A program made the translations under genes and the position numbers. DNA of 14,961 nucleotides from an uncultured Allomuricauda sp. (GTDB lineage: Bacteria > Bacteroidota > Bacteroidia > Flavobacteriales > Flavobacteriaceae). A model generated the notes under the pieces. That model saw only the letters and a list, made by a program, of their open reading frames with translations. It ran no database searches and was not told the origin of the DNA. Shown in pieces: positions 13,771-14,961 of this stretch (the stretch's first letter is position 1; every line of letters starts with the position of its first letter). The DNA is taken from positions 1 through 14,961 of the forward strand of contig CALDPL010000161.1 in the NCBI GenBank assembly GCA_937911965.1. The letters are read 5' to 3'.

Positions 13771-14961
13771 ATGGACCCGATCTTGGAACTTACCGACTTT
13801 TTTACCGAGCCTATGTGGTTGCATCATTCCCTGCCCATGCTCCTCCTTCCCGCCCTCTTCCTGATCGGCATGGTTTACTTTATGGTTTGTGGTTGGAGGG
13901 ACCATTCCACGGGCGACCCCAAATACAGGGTTCGTATCCCCCTTCGAAAGGGGGCATTGACCCTGAACAACATCAGAAGGGGAGTATCCATTATTGGTTC
14001 GGCGGGCAGTGGCAAGACGGAATCCGTGGTCCATCCCCTGATGGTGCATTTTCAAAAACACAATTTCTGTGGGGTCATTCACGACTACAAACACTTTGAA
14101 CTGACCGAACTGGCCCATCCCCTGTTCAGGGAGGGCCAGTTGCCCTTCCATATCGTTTCCTTTGACCGGATCTACAAACGGGTCAATCCCATCGCCCCCA
14201 GGTACCTCCCCGATGAGGAAAGTGTGAACGAACTCTCCAGGGTCCTGCTCGAAAACCTGTTGGAACAAAAGGAGGAACGGGTCCAAGGCTCCACAAAGTT
14301 CTTCAACGATGCCGTGGAAGGCCTGATCGGGGCCATGATCTGGATGCTTCGCAGCCATTATCCCAAATATTGCACCCTGCCCCATTTGATTGCCATTTAC
14401 CAATACCTGGAACCGGAGCAATTGATGACTTGGCTGAATCGGGATCATACCGCCAGGGCCATGGCCAGCGCCTTTATCTCGGGCAGGGAATCGGAACGGC
14501 AAACGGCGGCCGTTTTGGGCAGCCTCTCCAACGCCCTGAAGAAGATAAGCACCCAGCGTATCTTTATGGCACTTTCGGCGGATGAAGTAGATCTGGACAT
14601 CAACCATCCGGACCATCCTTCCATAATTTCCATCGTAAACCAACCCCGATATGAGATCGCATATTCCCCCATCATTGCCACCTTGATCCATACCATCATC
14701 AAACAGATGACCCTTAGGGACAGACACCATGCCTTCCTGCTCCTGGAGGAGGCCCCAACCATCCGCCTTCTCAATATGCATCGAATCCCGGCAACTTTGC
14801 GAAGCTTTAATGTCACCACGGTCTATGTGATGCAGGACAAGGCACAAAACGATATGATGTACGGGGAAAAGGCCAGCAGGTCCATCCTTTCCAACCTGTC
14901 CCATCAATTCTTCGGCAAGGCCAATGATCCGGATACCGCCCATTACTACGAACGGTTCTTT
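13771..14961 (+). CDS. TraG/VirD4/MobC-type conjugative coupling ATPase, truncated at the window end
   Basis: Translation from the ATG at 13771 is open to the window edge (397 codons, no stop), so the protein is cut by the window and not known to be broken. A hydrophobic span lies at about 21-40 (LPMLLLPALFLIGMVYFMVC) and a P-loop is at 76-83 (GSAGSGKT). The Walker B region is AFLLLEEAPT (321-330). Conserved surroundings include IHDYKHFELTELAHPLF after the P-loop and VTTVYVMQDKAQ late in the sequence. This layout fits the coupling proteins of Bacteroidota conjugative and mobilizable elements, which hand relaxase-bound DNA to a type IV secretion channel. The frame upstream closes with TAA at 13702, so the start is limited to 13705-13771. 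Relaxase genes usually neighbour such ATPases; none is visible to the left, so any would lie to the right. Confidence 0.87.
   Translation, partial: MDPILELTDFFTEPMWLHHSLPMLLLPALFLIGMVYFMVCGWRDHSTGDPKYRVRIPLRKGALTLNNIRRGVSIIGSAGSGKTESVVHPLMVHFQKHNFCGVIHDYKHFELTELAHPLFREGQLPFHIVSFDRIYKRVNPIAPRYLPDEESVNELSRVLLENLLEQKEERVQGSTKFFNDAVEGLIGAMIWMLRSHYPKYCTLPHLIAIYQYLEPEQLMTWLNRDHTARAMASAFISGRESERQTAAVLGSLSNALKKISTQRIFMALSADEVDLDINHPDHPSIISIVNQPRYEIAYSPIIATLIHTIIKQMTLRDRHHAFLLLEEAPTIRLLNMHRIPATLRSFNVTTVYVMQDKAQNDMMYGEKASRSILSNLSHQFFGKANDPDTAHYYERFF

Noticed and set aside
13747..14943. A 398-codon open frame on the minus strand, opposite the coupling ATPase
   Set aside because: The plus-strand frame has a P-loop, a Walker B and a membrane span in the right order. 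The antisense translation is low-complexity in style with no recognisable motif, an effect of codon bias.
1..14961. CRISPR arrays, tRNA or rRNA genes, insertion-sequence ends
   Set aside because: I saw no regularly spaced repeats, cloverleaf-like sequence, rRNA stretches, transposase genes or terminal inverted repeats with target duplications.

Overview
The window reads as a chromosomal piece of a marine-type member of the Bacteroidota, most likely family Flavobacteriaceae. This is an inference from protein style, from Bacteroidota -7 promoter boxes (TAnnTTTG), from a carboxypeptidase-regulatory-like domain fused to a TonB-dependent receptor, from DUF4625 lipoproteins, and from a ribonucleotide reductase whose ATP-cone sits on NrdB. 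Species cannot be named. The first ~120 bases do not fit: they are 71% GC (85 of 120 counted) and encode, on the minus strand, an actinobacterial-looking secreted-protein fragment. This is probably an assembly chimera or foreign junction.

Layout. (1) 1-120: foreign-looking fragment. (2) 144-3928: plus-strand unit of a TonB-dependent outer-membrane receptor (171-2540) and two His-rich DUF4625 lipoproteins (2588-3364, tandem double domain; 3393-3872, single domain). An inverted repeat abuts the receptor start, and a bidirectional hairpin terminator closes the unit. I infer divalent-metal acquisition, zinc being the best guess. (3) 3952-7019: minus-strand nrdB-nrdA operon, a class I ribonucleotide reductase of the ATP-cone-on-NrdB type (NrdAi/NrdBi, probably the Mn-dependent class Id). 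(4) 7020-7354: non-coding stretch with a minus-strand terminator for the next gene. (5) 7355-10327: a DinB-family gene (minus) divergent from a plus-strand run comprising a putative small membrane protein, a CGNR zinc-finger regulator with a variant CGTR motif, a small SAM methyltransferase, a VOC-fold protein and an MmcQ/YjbR protein. (6) 10333-13401: minus-strand genes for a FrnE-like DsbA oxidoreductase, a SulP/STAS anion transporter and a FluC/CrcB fluoride channel. (7) 13402-13770: gene-free stretch with a 10-bp direct repeat. (8) 13771-14961 (runs off the end): a TraG/VirD4/MobC-type conjugative coupling ATPase, the first sign of a mobile element extending to the right.

How the parts work together. 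The receptor/lipoprotein set looks like one envelope uptake system, with three DUF4625 copies sharing the same His positions. The nrd operon supplies dNTPs, with overall activity switched through NrdB. The middle cluster is a loose set of small stress/detoxification-type genes with no evident shared pathway. The right edge marks a probable integrative or conjugative element, but no relaxase, integrase or att site is visible inside the window.
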